A stretch of DNA of 64,000 bases from Collinsella sp. (GTDB lineage Bacteria; Actinomycetota; Coriobacteriia; Coriobacteriales; Coriobacteriaceae): positions 51,229 through 115,228 of the forward strand of contig DXZS01000011.1 of assembly GCA_019419505.1 (NCBI GenBank). Reading direction: 5' to 3'. The position numbers and the translations under genes are program-made. Positions 52,134 through 60,700 of this stretch are shown in pieces (the first letter of the stretch is position 1; each line of letters opens with the position of its first letter). Under the pieces are notes generated by a model that was given only the letters and a program-made list of their open reading frames with translations, searched no databases and was not told the DNA's origin.

Positions 52134-52715
52134 CTACATAGTATGGGTCGAATAGACTGGATCGTCCCGCCAAAGCTCCACAGCGTCGCAAAGCGCAACG
52201 CCCTCACGCACAGCACGGGCGCGCGTGGCGTTCATATCAATCACGCGCTGATTGCTCGAGCCTCTAAAGCGCAACGAGATATCGTACAGATCCTGAACGA
52301 ACGGGCCGTCCACCAACATGTCGAGGCAGGCCAGGATACGGTCCGTCACCTCGGTATGGTGACGACCACCCGGCATAAGCTCCTCGAGCACGTCGCCGGT
52401 AAAGCACCAAATGGTCTTGCCCGACCCCGCAGGATAGGCCGCACGCACGCGTTCGATAAAGTCAACAAGCCCCGCCTGATTCTCGGGCTCCATAGGCTCG
52501 CCGCCCAGAATCGTCAGGCCGTCAATAAAGGGATGATCGAGGCTCTCGATAATCTTGTCCTCGACGGCACGATCGAACGGCTCACCCGCAGCAAAGTCCC
52601 ACGCGACAGAGTTAAAGCAATTCTTGCACCCACGACGGCACCCGCTCACAAACAGAGAAGTACGAACGCCTTCCCCATCAGCAATGTCGAAATACTTAAT
52701 GTTCGCGTAGTTCAT
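52134..52715 (-). CDS. nrdG: Anaerobic ribonucleotide reductase activating enzyme
   Basis: 193 residues, radical-SAM. CRRGCKNCFN is the cluster motif (CxxxCxxC), followed by LTILGGEPMEPENQ. It installs the glycyl radical on NrdD. ATG at 52715 with GGAAGG upstream. nrdD lies upstream, separated by an unusual 426-nt palindrome-rich gap. Confidence 0.92.
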   Translation of the reverse strand: MNYANIKYFDIADGEGVRTSLFVSGCRRGCKNCFNSVAWDFAAGEPFDRAVEDKIIESLDHPFIDGLTILGGEPMEPENQAGLVDFIERVRAAYPAGSGKTIWCFTGDVLEELMPGGRHHTEVTDRILACLDMLVDGPFVQDLYDISLRFRGSSNQRVIDMNATRARAVREGVALCDAVELWRDDPVYSTHTM

Positions 52716-52730
52716 AGGTAACCTTCCTGG

Positions 52731-52814
52731 GGGTCTGGAGTATATCATCCCGTCCTCAGACATTCTCGGCCTTCGGCCTGCGAAACTGCGGGCGGGACGA
52801 TATACTCCAGACCC
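52731..52814. repeat. Palindromic element in the nrdD-nrdG gap, 1
   Basis: GGGTCTGGAGTATATC (52731-52746) pairs perfectly with 52799-52814; pairing continues through CCCGTCC. The interior has GGCCTTCGGCC flanked by TCAGACATTCTC and TGCGAAACTGC, i.e. an outer stem, internal loop and apical hairpin. Confidence 0.6.
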
Positions 52815-52866
52815 CTCGCGAGCGATACTCAATGAACGTAGCGAACATCGAGTATAGGGTTCGAGG
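52813..52866. repeat. Palindromic element in the nrdD-nrdG gap, 2
   Basis: CCTCG (52813-52817) with CGAGG (52862-52866) and ATACTC with GAGTAT form a hairpin abutting the previous one. Confidence 0.45.
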
Positions 52867-52996
52867 TCTAATAAAAACTTTGTTGCAGCTCAACCGTCAT
52901 CGCAAGCAAAGCGTTGTTGCAAGTCAACTCATGTCCGCTAAGAACTTCGAGGAGTGAGCAGACCACGAGCTGCATCTCAGTTACGTCAACTTGACT

Positions 52997-53126
52997 GCCC
53001 CGTAGCGAGGCCCCGGACCTTTGCTCGATATGAGTTCCGCACGAACAGGAGGCGCCAGTGGCGCCTCCGTCGTGAGCCAGGACTGTCCGAAATAGCGAGT
53101 AAAGGTCCGGGGCCTCGCTACGGGGC
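52997..53126. repeat. Palindromic element with perfect 26-bp stem in the nrdD-nrdG gap, 3
   Basis: 52997-53022 (core GTAGCGAGGCCCCGGACC) and 53101-53126 are exact inverse copies; five further pairs (53023-53027 with 53096-53100, one G-T) extend it. Inside are GCACGA/TCGTG and the hairpin GGAGGCGCC-agt-GGCGCCTCC (53048-53068). Starts 16 nt after the nrdD stop. Confidence 0.65.
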
Positions 53127-53141
53127 GGCCTGGGATGGTTA

Positions 53142-55364
53142 TTAGAGATGCAGCACGCGGTCGCGGATCTCCTCGGTTCGACCCTGGTTCCAGAACTGGG
53201 TACCGATGTAGCCGCACGTGCGACGGGCGACGTTCATCTTCTCCTGGTCACGATTGCCGCAATTGGGGCACTCCCACACCAGCTTACCGTCGTCCTCGAC
53301 AATCTTGATCTCGCCATCGTAGCCGCACACCTGGCAGTAGTCACTCTTGGTGTTGAGCTCGGCGTACATGATGTTGTCGTAGATGTACTGCATCACGCGA
53401 ATGACAGCCTTGAGGTTGTCCTGCATGTTGGGAACCTCAACATAGGAGATAGCACCGCCCGGCGAAAGCTGCTGGAACATGCCCTCAAACTTAAGCTTAT
53501 CGAAGGCGTCGATCTCCTCGGACACGTGGACGTGATAGCTGTTGGTAATGTAGCCCTTGTCCGTCACGCCCGGGATAATGCCAAAACGGCGCTGCAGGCA
53601 CTTGGCGAACTTGTAGGTCGTCGACTCCAACGGCGTGCCGTACAGCGAGAAATCGATATCGCTTTCGGCCTTCCACTCGGCGCACTTGTCGTTCATGCGC
53701 TGCATGACGGCCATGGCAAAGGGCGTGCCCTCCTTCTCGGTGTGGCTGTGGCCCGTCATGTACTTGACGCACTCATACAGGCCGGCATAGCCCAGACTAA
53801 TGGTGGAGTAACCGCCCACGAGCAGCTTGTCGATCGTCTCGCCCTTCTTCAGACGGGCGAGGGCACCGTACTGCCAAAGAATCGGTGCGGCATCCGAAAG
53901 CGTACCCATCAGACGTTCATGACGGCACAGCAGGGCGCGGTGGCACAGCTCAAGGCGCTCGTCGAAGATCTTCCAGAACTTGTCCATGTCCTGATGCGAG
54001 CTCAGCGCGACATCGGGCAGGTTGATGGTCACAACGCCCTGGTTAAAGCGACCGTAGTACTTGGGCTTGTTCGGGTCATAGTTCAGCGCGTTGGCCACGT
54101 TGTTAAATCCGTTACCGGAGCGGTCGGGCGTCAGGAAGCTACGGCAACCCATGCAGGTATAGCAGTCGCCGTTGCCCGCGGTCTCGCCCTTCGACAGCTT
54201 GAGCTCGCGCATCTTCTTCTCGGAGATGTAGTCGGGCACCATGCGCTTGGCGGTGCACTTCGCAGCCAGCTGAGTCAGATAGAAGTACGGGGAATCCTCG
54301 TAAACGTTATCGTCCTCGAGCACATAGATAAGCTTGGGGAACGCCGGGGTAATCCACACACCGGCTTCGTTCTTAACGCCCTCATAGCGCTGGCGAAGCG
54401 TCTCCTCCACGATCATGGCAAGGTCGTGCTTCTCCTGCGCCGAGCGAGCCTCGTTGAGATACATGAAGACCGTCACGAACGGCGCCTGGCCATTCGTGGT
54501 CATAAGGGTCACGACCTGATACTGAATCGTCTGAACGCCGCGACGGATCTCGTCACGCAGGCGATCCTCAACAACCTCGCGGACCTTTTCGGGGGATGCG
54601 GAAACGCCGAGCTCCTCGAGCTCGCGGGCGACCTCGCCGCGAATCTTTTGACGGCTCACCTCGACGAACGGGGCAAGATGGGTCAGTGAAATCGACTGGC
54701 CACCGTACTGGGAGGAAGCAACCTGGGCGATAATCTGCGTCGCGATGTTGCAGGCGGTCGAGAAGCTGTGCGGCTTCTCAATCAGCGTACCCGAGATAAC
54801 AGTACCGTTCTGGAGCATATCCTCCAGGTTCACCAGGTCGCAGTTATGCATGTGCTGGGCAAAGTAGTCCGAATCATGGAAGTGAATCAGACCCTCATTG
54901 TGAGCATCCACGATCTCCTGGGGCAGCAGCACGCGCTGGGTCAGGTCCTTGGAGATCTCGCCGGCCATGTAGTCACGCTGAACGGAATTGACGGTCGGGT
55001 TCTTGTTGGAGTTCTCCTGCTTGACCTCTTCGTTGTTGCACTCGATCAGCGACAGGATCTTGTCATCGGTCGTGTTCTTCTGGCGCTTCAGGCTCTGAAC
55101 ATAGCGATAGATGATGTAGTGGCGGGCAACCTCATAGCAGTCGAGACGCATAATCTCGTCCTCGACCAAATCTTGAATCTCCTCGACCGACACGGTGTGG
55201 CCCGCGTTCTCGCATGCCTCGGCGACGTTTTGCGCCGCATAAACCACCTGGCGGTCGGTAAGACGAGAGCTCTCCTCGACCTCCAAGTTTGCGGCGCGGA
55301 TGGCATTGACGATCTTATCGATGTCAAAGACAACCTCGGTGCCGCTGCGCTTGATGATCTTCAT
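53142..55364 (-). CDS. nrdD: Anaerobic ribonucleoside-triphosphate reductase
   Basis: 740 residues. N-terminal ATP-cone (KIIKRSGTEVVFDIDKIVNAI), barrel with GNGDCYTCMGCRSFL region, Zn site CQVCGYDG...CPNCG and the C-terminal glycyl-radical motif RRTCGYIGTQ. Reduces NTPs to dNTPs without oxygen. ATG at 55364 has GAGGCAAGAGG upstream. Tandem NrdR boxes lie about 225 nt upstream. Confidence 0.94.
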   Translation of the reverse strand: MKIIKRSGTEVVFDIDKIVNAIRAANLEVEESSRLTDRQVVYAAQNVAEACENAGHTVSVEEIQDLVEDEIMRLDCYEVARHYIIYRYVQSLKRQKNTTDDKILSLIECNNEEVKQENSNKNPTVNSVQRDYMAGEISKDLTQRVLLPQEIVDAHNEGLIHFHDSDYFAQHMHNCDLVNLEDMLQNGTVISGTLIEKPHSFSTACNIATQIIAQVASSQYGGQSISLTHLAPFVEVSRQKIRGEVARELEELGVSASPEKVREVVEDRLRDEIRRGVQTIQYQVVTLMTTNGQAPFVTVFMYLNEARSAQEKHDLAMIVEETLRQRYEGVKNEAGVWITPAFPKLIYVLEDDNVYEDSPYFYLTQLAAKCTAKRMVPDYISEKKMRELKLSKGETAGNGDCYTCMGCRSFLTPDRSGNGFNNVANALNYDPNKPKYYGRFNQGVVTINLPDVALSSHQDMDKFWKIFDERLELCHRALLCRHERLMGTLSDAAPILWQYGALARLKKGETIDKLLVGGYSTISLGYAGLYECVKYMTGHSHTEKEGTPFAMAVMQRMNDKCAEWKAESDIDFSLYGTPLESTTYKFAKCLQRRFGIIPGVTDKGYITNSYHVHVSEEIDAFDKLKFEGMFQQLSPGGAISYVEVPNMQDNLKAVIRVMQYIYDNIMYAELNTKSDYCQVCGYDGEIKIVEDDGKLVWECPNCGNRDQEKMNVARRTCGYIGTQFWNQGRTEEIRDRVLHL

Positions 55365-55588
55365 CCTCTTGCCTCTTTCGCGTCGTAGTCTCATTGCGCT
55401 TCAGAGCCAAACGATGCCCGGCAGGGCGTGCCCCTGTCTTGCGGCGCCGTCGCGCAATCTGTGTTCTCGATAACCATAGGCCCTCATGCGGACAATCCTC
55501 ACAGCCAATCAAGGGGCTCAAAGATCTATCCAAATGGGGCGAATAAGGTCCTCGTTCTCTGTCCGCCATCTATCATACGACAAAGACG

Positions 55589-55636
55589 CATCTATATCCT
55601 GTATTCTTTTTTTAGGTCAAACACAACATATAGTGT
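55589..55636 (-). promoter_or_regulatory. Tandem NrdR boxes at the nrdD promoter
   Basis: ACACAACATATAGTGT (55621-55636) fits the NrdR-box consensus closely. A weaker match (55589-55604, CATCTATATCCTGTAT) is exactly 32 bp away, the spacing known for NrdR pairs. Minus-strand TTGACC (55620-55615) and a TATAGA-like -10 lie between them. The stretch 55365-55588 is a leader with no gene. Confidence 0.7.
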
Positions 55637-55837
55637 TTCAGCAGGTCAAAGCAATTGGTCATTTTGCAGACGCATTATTTATGAGGGGTTCTTGGCAAGT
55701 CGGTAAAACGTTACCAACACGGCTACCTGCATGGCAGTTATAAAACCCCCTTAGTCAAGCCGCCGACAAATCCTACTAAAACCAAGCCGCTCACGCCAAA
55801 AGAATCCAAAAGATTATGCTTGACCAACATGTTGCGG

Positions 55838-55917
55838 TCGAATGCCGGCGGACGGAGCGACAGGACTGCAAACGCTCGGAAGACTACAGCCCCGGCACCC
55901 CGTCCGCCGGCATTCGA
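55838..55917. repeat. Long palindromic element
   Basis: TCGAATGCCGGCGGACGG (55838-55855) pairs perfectly with 55900-55917. The interior contains GAGCG/CGCTC and the octamer CAGGACTG, also found inside the element at 52997-53126. It lies 11 nt beyond the end of the frameshifted gene. Confidence 0.6.
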
Positions 55918-55928
55918 TAGGCGAGGAA

Positions 55929-56398
55929 CTATTTCTTCTCTTCGTGAGCTATCGTGCGGCCGAGAGCCGCTGTAAAGGGATCGAGCAGCACGCCGGCGAT
56001 AACCACAAAGGCCCATCCCTTTGTGACAAGACCTGCCCAACGCGCGAAGAACGTACGGCCTTCAATCGTTCCGAATCCTCCCTGGAAGGCAATCTCGCCA
56101 AACCCGATGACCATAAAGAGCAGAGTTGCGCCAATAACCGTACCGGCGACTTTTGCCGATGCGCTCCCCTCCTCAAAACCAAAAAAGTCCAGGCACATGC
56201 CAACCGTCTTTCCAAACAGCGGAAGCGCGCTTAACACCTCGGCGATCACCGTGGCGACCACGAGCTGCCCCCAAAACCCGTGGGACTTGTCAGGTCCAAA
56301 CCGGGTGCCCCCTCGATAATGGGGAGAAATGCACAGAGCAACAAGGGGTTAAAGAAGCCATTGAGAACGCCGATGACGCGGCCGACGGGAAGCTTCAT
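55929..56398 (-). pseudogene. Frameshifted small membrane-protein gene
   Basis: From ATG 56398 (AAAGGA upstream) the frame reads MKLPVGRVIGVLNGFFNPLL... with one membrane helix. About 100 nt on, the natural continuation (SHGFWGQLVVATVIAEVL) is in another frame and runs to 55929 with three more helices and the end GRTIAHEEKK. A one-base change near 56290-56320 would join them into a protein of about 155 residues. Family not recognised. It could be a pseudogene, a sequencing error or programmed shifting. Confidence 0.65.
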
Positions 56399-56428
56399 AG
56401 CCTAAATCCTTTCAGAACAATTGATAGA

Positions 56429-56458
56429 AAAAGGGCCGCCGGCATTTGTCGGCGGCCC
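56429..56458 (-). terminator. Terminator of the MFS gene
   Basis: GGGCCGCCG (56433-56441) pairs with CGGCGGCCC (56450-56458); TTTTTCT follows on the minus strand. Confidence 0.8.
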
Positions 56459-56498
56459 CGATAAAACATGATATGCGGCAAAGCAACTACTCGAGTGG

Positions 56499-57698
56499 CT
56501 ACTCCGCCTCGCCGCTGGCCGCCATCTTTTCGGCCTCGGCGAGCTGCGCCGGAGTCAGCTTACGATACTTAATGGCGCCAAAGACGACACAAGCCGCACA
56601 GACAATCATGCCGGCGATGAACTTCTGGTCAATCGTTGCACCAAACGGCGACGTCACGGCCTCAAACACAATGGGAGACAGCGCCATGCCAAAGTTGATG
56701 CCTGCCATGCCAATGGCAAGGTTAAACGCACGTCCCTCGGGAGCAGAGTTGCCGGCGGCAAAATTGCCCTCCAGCGGTACGTATGTCTCCTTACCAAGAG
56801 CGACGACAAAGCCCGCAACGCACAGCACCATAAAGGCGGGTGCAACCAGCGTCAGGCCCAGGCCAACGAGCGTCACGCCCCACGCGATCGGCATCGACAG
56901 GTTCTTGAACTTGGCAAACAACGGGCCCACCAAAAGACCGGCCGCAATGCCGGCGACCGTCATGACGGTCGAAGCGAGGCCAGCCTCAACAGTGCCGCCA
57001 AAGCCGCGGCCCACGACAAGCAGCGAGACATTGGAGCTAAAGAGCTGGAACGTGAGTACGAACACAAAGCTCATGACCGTGATAATTGCGACCTCTTTGG
57101 GCATGTTGGCAAACACGTTGACCTTACGCTTAGGCTCAAGATGACCCTCGGGAAGGCAAACAGCCTCGATCACGATGAAAATGATCATGATGAAGTACGC
57201 CGCATAGCTGTGAAACCACTCGGCAGAACCCAAAATGCCGGAAACCATCGTCCAGATAATGCCGCCCAGTGCAACAAAAGTGGAGTAGATGCCCATAACA
57301 AACGAGCGCTGCTTTCCGCCAAAGTAATCCGCGATAAGAGCGTCCGTTGAATTCTGCACGGCGCCGAGACCAAGGCCCATGACAGCAGAAGCCGCTAAGA
57401 CCTGGCCGAGCGAGTCGTGGAACACCAGCACCGAGGCGCCTGCCAGCATCACGATAACGTGACCGACGAGCGTCGTCTTCTTCTTGGACAAGCGAGAGGC
57501 GAGCTGTGAAGAGACGAGCATGGCGGACAGCGCCATCATCAACGGGATGATGCCGATGATCATCTGAACGGCAGCGATGTTTTCGTTGGGAAACGCCGCC
57601 GCAACAGAGGCCACGATGGGAACGGGCACGAGCATGCCCATAATGCACATGGCGGCAGCATAAATGCCCACCAGGTACTTGATCTTGGTTTTATCCAT
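56499..57698 (-). CDS. MFS transporter
   Basis: 399 residues, about 12 membrane helices, with loop motif SRLSKKKTTLVGHV after helix 2 and a longer central loop (EGHLEPKRKVNVFANMP). Major-facilitator import or export protein of unknown substrate. It follows the butyrate kinase gene but a hairpin terminator separates them, so it may be expressed at reduced level. The C-terminus has a short acidic tail. Confidence 0.85.
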   Translation of the reverse strand: MDKTKIKYLVGIYAAAMCIMGMLVPVPIVASVAAAFPNENIAAVQMIIGIIPLMMALSAMLVSSQLASRLSKKKTTLVGHVIVMLAGASVLVFHDSLGQVLAASAVMGLGLGAVQNSTDALIADYFGGKQRSFVMGIYSTFVALGGIIWTMVSGILGSAEWFHSYAAYFIMIIFIVIEAVCLPEGHLEPKRKVNVFANMPKEVAIITVMSFVFVLTFQLFSSNVSLLVVGRGFGGTVEAGLASTVMTVAGIAAGLLVGPLFAKFKNLSMPIAWGVTLVGLGLTLVAPAFMVLCVAGFVVALGKETYVPLEGNFAAGNSAPEGRAFNLAIGMAGINFGMALSPIVFEAVTSPFGATIDQKFIAGMIVCAACVVFGAIKYRKLTPAQLAEAEKMAASGEAE

Positions 57699-57720
57699 GA
57701 TTCATCCTTACACTTAGAGA

Positions 57721-57761
57721 AAAAGGTTGGGGCGGTCGGACGTCACCATCGGCCGCCCCAA
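57721..57761 (-). terminator. Terminator/attenuator between buk and MFS genes
   Basis: TTGGGGCGGTCG (57727-57738) pairs with CGGCCGCCCCAA (57750-57761) with one G-T; CCTTTTTC follows on the minus strand. Confidence 0.7.
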
Positions 57762-57772
57762 ACACAGCACTA

Positions 57773-58885
57773 TCAGTCGTTGAATCCGGTGAACACGGGC
57801 TCTCCGCTGTACACGAGCGCCTCCTCGATGCCATCGAGCACGCGGCAGGCGCCAGACGCCATCGCCTCGAGTTCAAACTCGCCGGGATAAGCCGATACGG
57901 GCGCGATCCAAGAGCAGCACTCCTCAATCGAGGCAACGAGTTCCTTACTGTGGACCATGCCGCCTCCGAGCAAGATACCGTCGACGTTGCCCTTCAGCAC
58001 ACTGGCCATCTCGCCGATCCACTTGCAGATCTGATAGACCATCGCATCCCAGGCGCGAGCTGCGGCCTTATCGCCCGCTGCAGCACGTTCGCACACCTCG
58101 ATGGCATCGGAGGTACCCAAAAGATCGACAAAGCCGCCCGTCTTCATGCAATGGGCACGGGCGACATCAAGACCGTGCTCTGCGGTGTACTTTGCGACCT
58201 CGATCGCGGGAACCGATCCACAGCGCGTAGGCGCCATGGGACCCTCGCCGCCGACGATATCGTTGCCGTCCACCATCTTGCCCTTAAGGTGGGCCGAGAT
58301 AGAGATGCCGCCGCCGATATGACAGACGATAAAGTTGCACTCGTCGTATGCGCGACCGAGCTTTGCCGCATGGCGGATGGCGGTCTCTTTGAGATTAAGG
58401 GCGTGCAGGTGCACGTTTCGATACACGCCCTTAATGCCCGTCATACGTGCGAGGTCGCACAGTTCGTCGGTATCGGGAGGATTCACCACAAAAGAAGGCT
58501 TTCCCGTCTTTGAGGCAAACTCATGGGCAATCTGGGGACCCAACTGCGCCGGGTGCCGAACGCCATTCGCACCGATGCGGGCATGCTCGAGCATGACCTC
58601 GTTGATGGCATACGTACCACCGGGCAGCGAAAGCAGACCGCCGCCGCGACCGACAAAGGCATCAAAGTCCTCGAGCTTCAGGCCCGCCTCCCCCAGCGCT
58701 CCAAGGATCAGATCGCAGCGATACGGCATCTGAGCCGAAACCCCGTCGAACTGGGCAAGGTCCTTCGCATCGTGCGCAACGTTCTTGCTGAGCTTGCACT
58801 CATCACCCTCAAACACGCCCACCTTCGTGGAAGTGGAACCCGGGTTGATTACCAGAACGCGCCAGGGAGTCTTTTTATCGGACAT
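57773..58885 (-). CDS. buk: Butyrate kinase (acetokinase family)
   Basis: 370 residues. ASKHA-fold phosphate loop VLVINPGSTSTKVGVFEGD, then CHIGGGISISAHLKGKMVDG, EGPMAPTRCGSVP and GGMVHSKELVASIEECC fit butyrate/branched-chain-acid kinase rather than acetate kinase. It makes ATP from an acyl phosphate, or the reverse. Three bases separate it from the phosphate acyltransferase gene. Real acid is not determined. Confidence 0.88.
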   Translation of the reverse strand: MSDKKTPWRVLVINPGSTSTKVGVFEGDECKLSKNVAHDAKDLAQFDGVSAQMPYRCDLILGALGEAGLKLEDFDAFVGRGGGLLSLPGGTYAINEVMLEHARIGANGVRHPAQLGPQIAHEFASKTGKPSFVVNPPDTDELCDLARMTGIKGVYRNVHLHALNLKETAIRHAAKLGRAYDECNFIVCHIGGGISISAHLKGKMVDGNDIVGGEGPMAPTRCGSVPAIEVAKYTAEHGLDVARAHCMKTGGFVDLLGTSDAIEVCERAAAGDKAAARAWDAMVYQICKWIGEMASVLKGNVDGILLGGGMVHSKELVASIEECCSWIAPVSAYPGEFELEAMASGACRVLDGIEEALVYSGEPVFTGFND

Positions 58886-58888
58886 ACC

Positions 58889-59896
58889 TTAAGCCTCCTT
58901 AAGCGCCTGAGCGCGCACGCAGCTCATCACCACGTTGCCGACGATCTCATCGACGGGCGCAGAGCGCGAGCAATCGCACACGGTCTTCTTGAAGCCCTGA
59001 AGCATGGGGCCGTAAGCATTGGCGCCGGTCAGATTCTGGATGATCTTGACACCGATATTGCCCACGTTGATATCGGGCCAGATGACCACGTTGGCTTGGC
59101 CCGCAACAGCAGACTCACGATGCACCTTCTTGGCCGCGACCTTGGGGTTAATCGCCGAATCAAACTGGAACTCACCGTCGATGGCAAGGTCGGGACGGCG
59201 ATCGTTGGCAATCTCGCGAGCACGACGTACCTTATCGACGAGTTCGTTATCCATCGAACCGTCAGTCGAATGCGAAAGCAGCGCGCAACGGATATCCCAT
59301 CCGGTCAGCGAGCGCACCGTTTCACTCGACGAAATCGCGATCGAGGCAAGCTCCTCGCTCGTGGGGTCAACGCAAACGGCAGAATCGCCAAAAGCCAAAA
59401 GGCCACCTTCGCCGCCGTTCCAGTTGGGAATGTCGGCGATACCGCACGAGCTCACGGTGTCCACCCCGTCAGCAAGACCAACGATGGTCTGACCCGCCAG
59501 GATGATATCGCCCGTAGCGTTATCGATACCGGCGAACATAACGTCGACATCGCCGAGCACCTGCAAAATCAGGGCGCGCTCAAGCGGACGCGTCATACGG
59601 CGCGCGGCGCCCTTGGGCTTAAACTTGCAATCCGGATGAGAAAGATAGCGCTCGCAGCAAGCGGCGTTTGCCTCCTCGTCGGTCACATCGACAATCTCGA
59701 TGCCGTCAAGGGAGATGCCGCGCTCATCGGCAAGCTCCTTGAGCTTGCCCCCGTCGCCGACCAGCACGCATTCGGCAAGATGTTCGGCGGCGATCTTTGC
59801 GACCGCCTGCATCATGGTCTCGTTTTCGCCCTCGGGAAAAGCAACGCGCATAGGCTTGGCGGCAGCCTGCTCGCGCAGGGTCTGCATCAGGTCCAT
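58889..59896 (-). CDS. Phosphate acetyl/butyryltransferase family enzyme
   Basis: 335 residues. RVAFPEGENETMMQAVAKI, DVMFAGIDNATGDIILAGQTI, LSHSTDGSMDNELVDKVRRA, DGEFQFDSAINPKVAAKK and QANVVIWPDINVGNIGVK are the Pta/Ptb signatures. Exchanges an acyl group between a thiol carrier and phosphate. Usual carrier is CoA; here an ACP gene lies 5 nt upstream. Forms a Ptb-Buk type pair with the kinase. Confidence 0.85.
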   Translation of the reverse strand: MDLMQTLREQAAAKPMRVAFPEGENETMMQAVAKIAAEHLAECVLVGDGGKLKELADERGISLDGIEIVDVTDEEANAACCERYLSHPDCKFKPKGAARRMTRPLERALILQVLGDVDVMFAGIDNATGDIILAGQTIVGLADGVDTVSSCGIADIPNWNGGEGGLLAFGDSAVCVDPTSEELASIAISSSETVRSLTGWDIRCALLSHSTDGSMDNELVDKVRRAREIANDRRPDLAIDGEFQFDSAINPKVAAKKVHRESAVAGQANVVIWPDINVGNIGVKIIQNLTGANAYGPMLQGFKKTVCDCSRSAPVDEIVGNVVMSCVRAQALKEA

Positions 59897-59901
59897 GGCA
59901 G

Positions 59902-60135
59902 TTACTCCATCTCTTCGGCAGTGCGCTCAATAAGCTCACCGATGGTCTTCATGACCATGACCTCGCGAACGGGAACCTCGGCATCGAGTTCGTTCTCGAT
60001 CATGGAGGTCAGAGCGATCATCTTCATCGAGCCCTTGCCCAGGGTCTCAAACGTCGTCTCGGGAGTCACATCGCCATCGTAGTTGTAAGCGGACTTGGCA
60101 AAATCGCAGATCTGCTGAGTGAGTTCTTCATTCAT
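59902..60135 (-). CDS. Acyl carrier protein, divergent
   Basis: 77 residues with ACP four-helix pattern. The carrier Ser is Ser36 in LGKGSMKMIALTSMIENELD; the usual Asp-Ser-Leu motif is Gly-Ser-Met. It is therefore not the housekeeping AcpP. A phosphopantetheinyl transferase gene in the same cluster probably activates it. Five bases separate it from the phosphate acyltransferase gene. Confidence 0.85.
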   Translation of the reverse strand: MNEELTQQICDFAKSAYNYDGDVTPETTFETLGKGSMKMIALTSMIENELDAEVPVREVMVMKTIGELIERTAEEME

Positions 60136-60168
60136 GACAAAGCCTTTCTAAAATAAAAAGAGGGGCGA

Positions 60169-60202
60169 CCACGGCGGGCTGGAGACATGGGTCCCGCCGT
60201 GG
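60169..60202 (-). other. Hairpin between ACP and DUF35 genes
   Basis: CCACGGCGGG (60169-60178) pairs perfectly with CCCGCCGTGG (60193-60202); a T-rich run follows about 12 nt later on the minus strand. It may attenuate transcription into acp. Confidence 0.5.
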
Positions 60203-60239
60203 CCTAAGAGAGGAATCGAATTGTTACAAGGGTGAAAAC

Positions 60240-60662
60240 CTAGTCGTCAAGCTCGAACGTAAGCTCTTTGTAGCCCGGACGGTCGATAACCTTGGCATGG
60301 ACGCCAACGATCTCGCCCGCCATGAGTTTTGCGCGGATCTCGGGGGCCTTCTTCTTGGTAATGCCGTAGATGACGTAGGTGTACTGAGAACCCTCGTCGA
60401 TATCGACGGCGCCGTAGGCGTACTTGCCATACTCCTTGAGGTAGGGCTTGTCGTTCTGCGGACCAGGCAGGGTAAAATCGATCAGATGGCCGTGACCAGA
60501 AACCTGGACCCAATCGGTCTTGTGATAGCCGCAGGCATTGCAGGCAAGGTGGGGCGGAAACTCGACGGCTCCGCACTCGGGGCACCGGCGTGCCCAATAG
60601 ATGCCCTCTTCAAGACCCGCGTAGAACTTCTTGACCACGGGCTCCATATCTTTGAGTTGCAT
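60240..60662 (-). CDS. Zn-ribbon OB-fold protein (DUF35)
   Basis: 140 residues. N-terminal helix, Zn-ribbon with Cys27, Cys30, Cys41 and Cys44 (CPECGAVEFPPHLACNACG) and a C-terminal OB-fold (GHLIDFTL, YGAVDIDEG). DUF35 proteins act as partners of thiolase-superfamily enzymes (steroid Ltp2-type aldolases, PhlB of phloroglucinol acyltransferase, archaeal thiolase/HMG-CoA synthase). The thiolase-like gene lies 38 nt upstream. Confidence 0.88.
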   Translation of the reverse strand: MQLKDMEPVVKKFYAGLEEGIYWARRCPECGAVEFPPHLACNACGYHKTDWVQVSGHGHLIDFTLPGPQNDKPYLKEYGKYAYGAVDIDEGSQYTYVIYGITKKKAPEIRAKLMAGEIVGVHAKVIDRPGYKELTFELDD

Positions 60663-60700
60663 GAGAATACTCCTTATGGGAAATCGAAAACCGCGGTCGC

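Noticed and set aside
52716..53141. CRISPR-like array in the nrdD-nrdG gap
   Set aside because: Repeats are inverted and different in sequence, with no regular spacers and no cas genes in the window.
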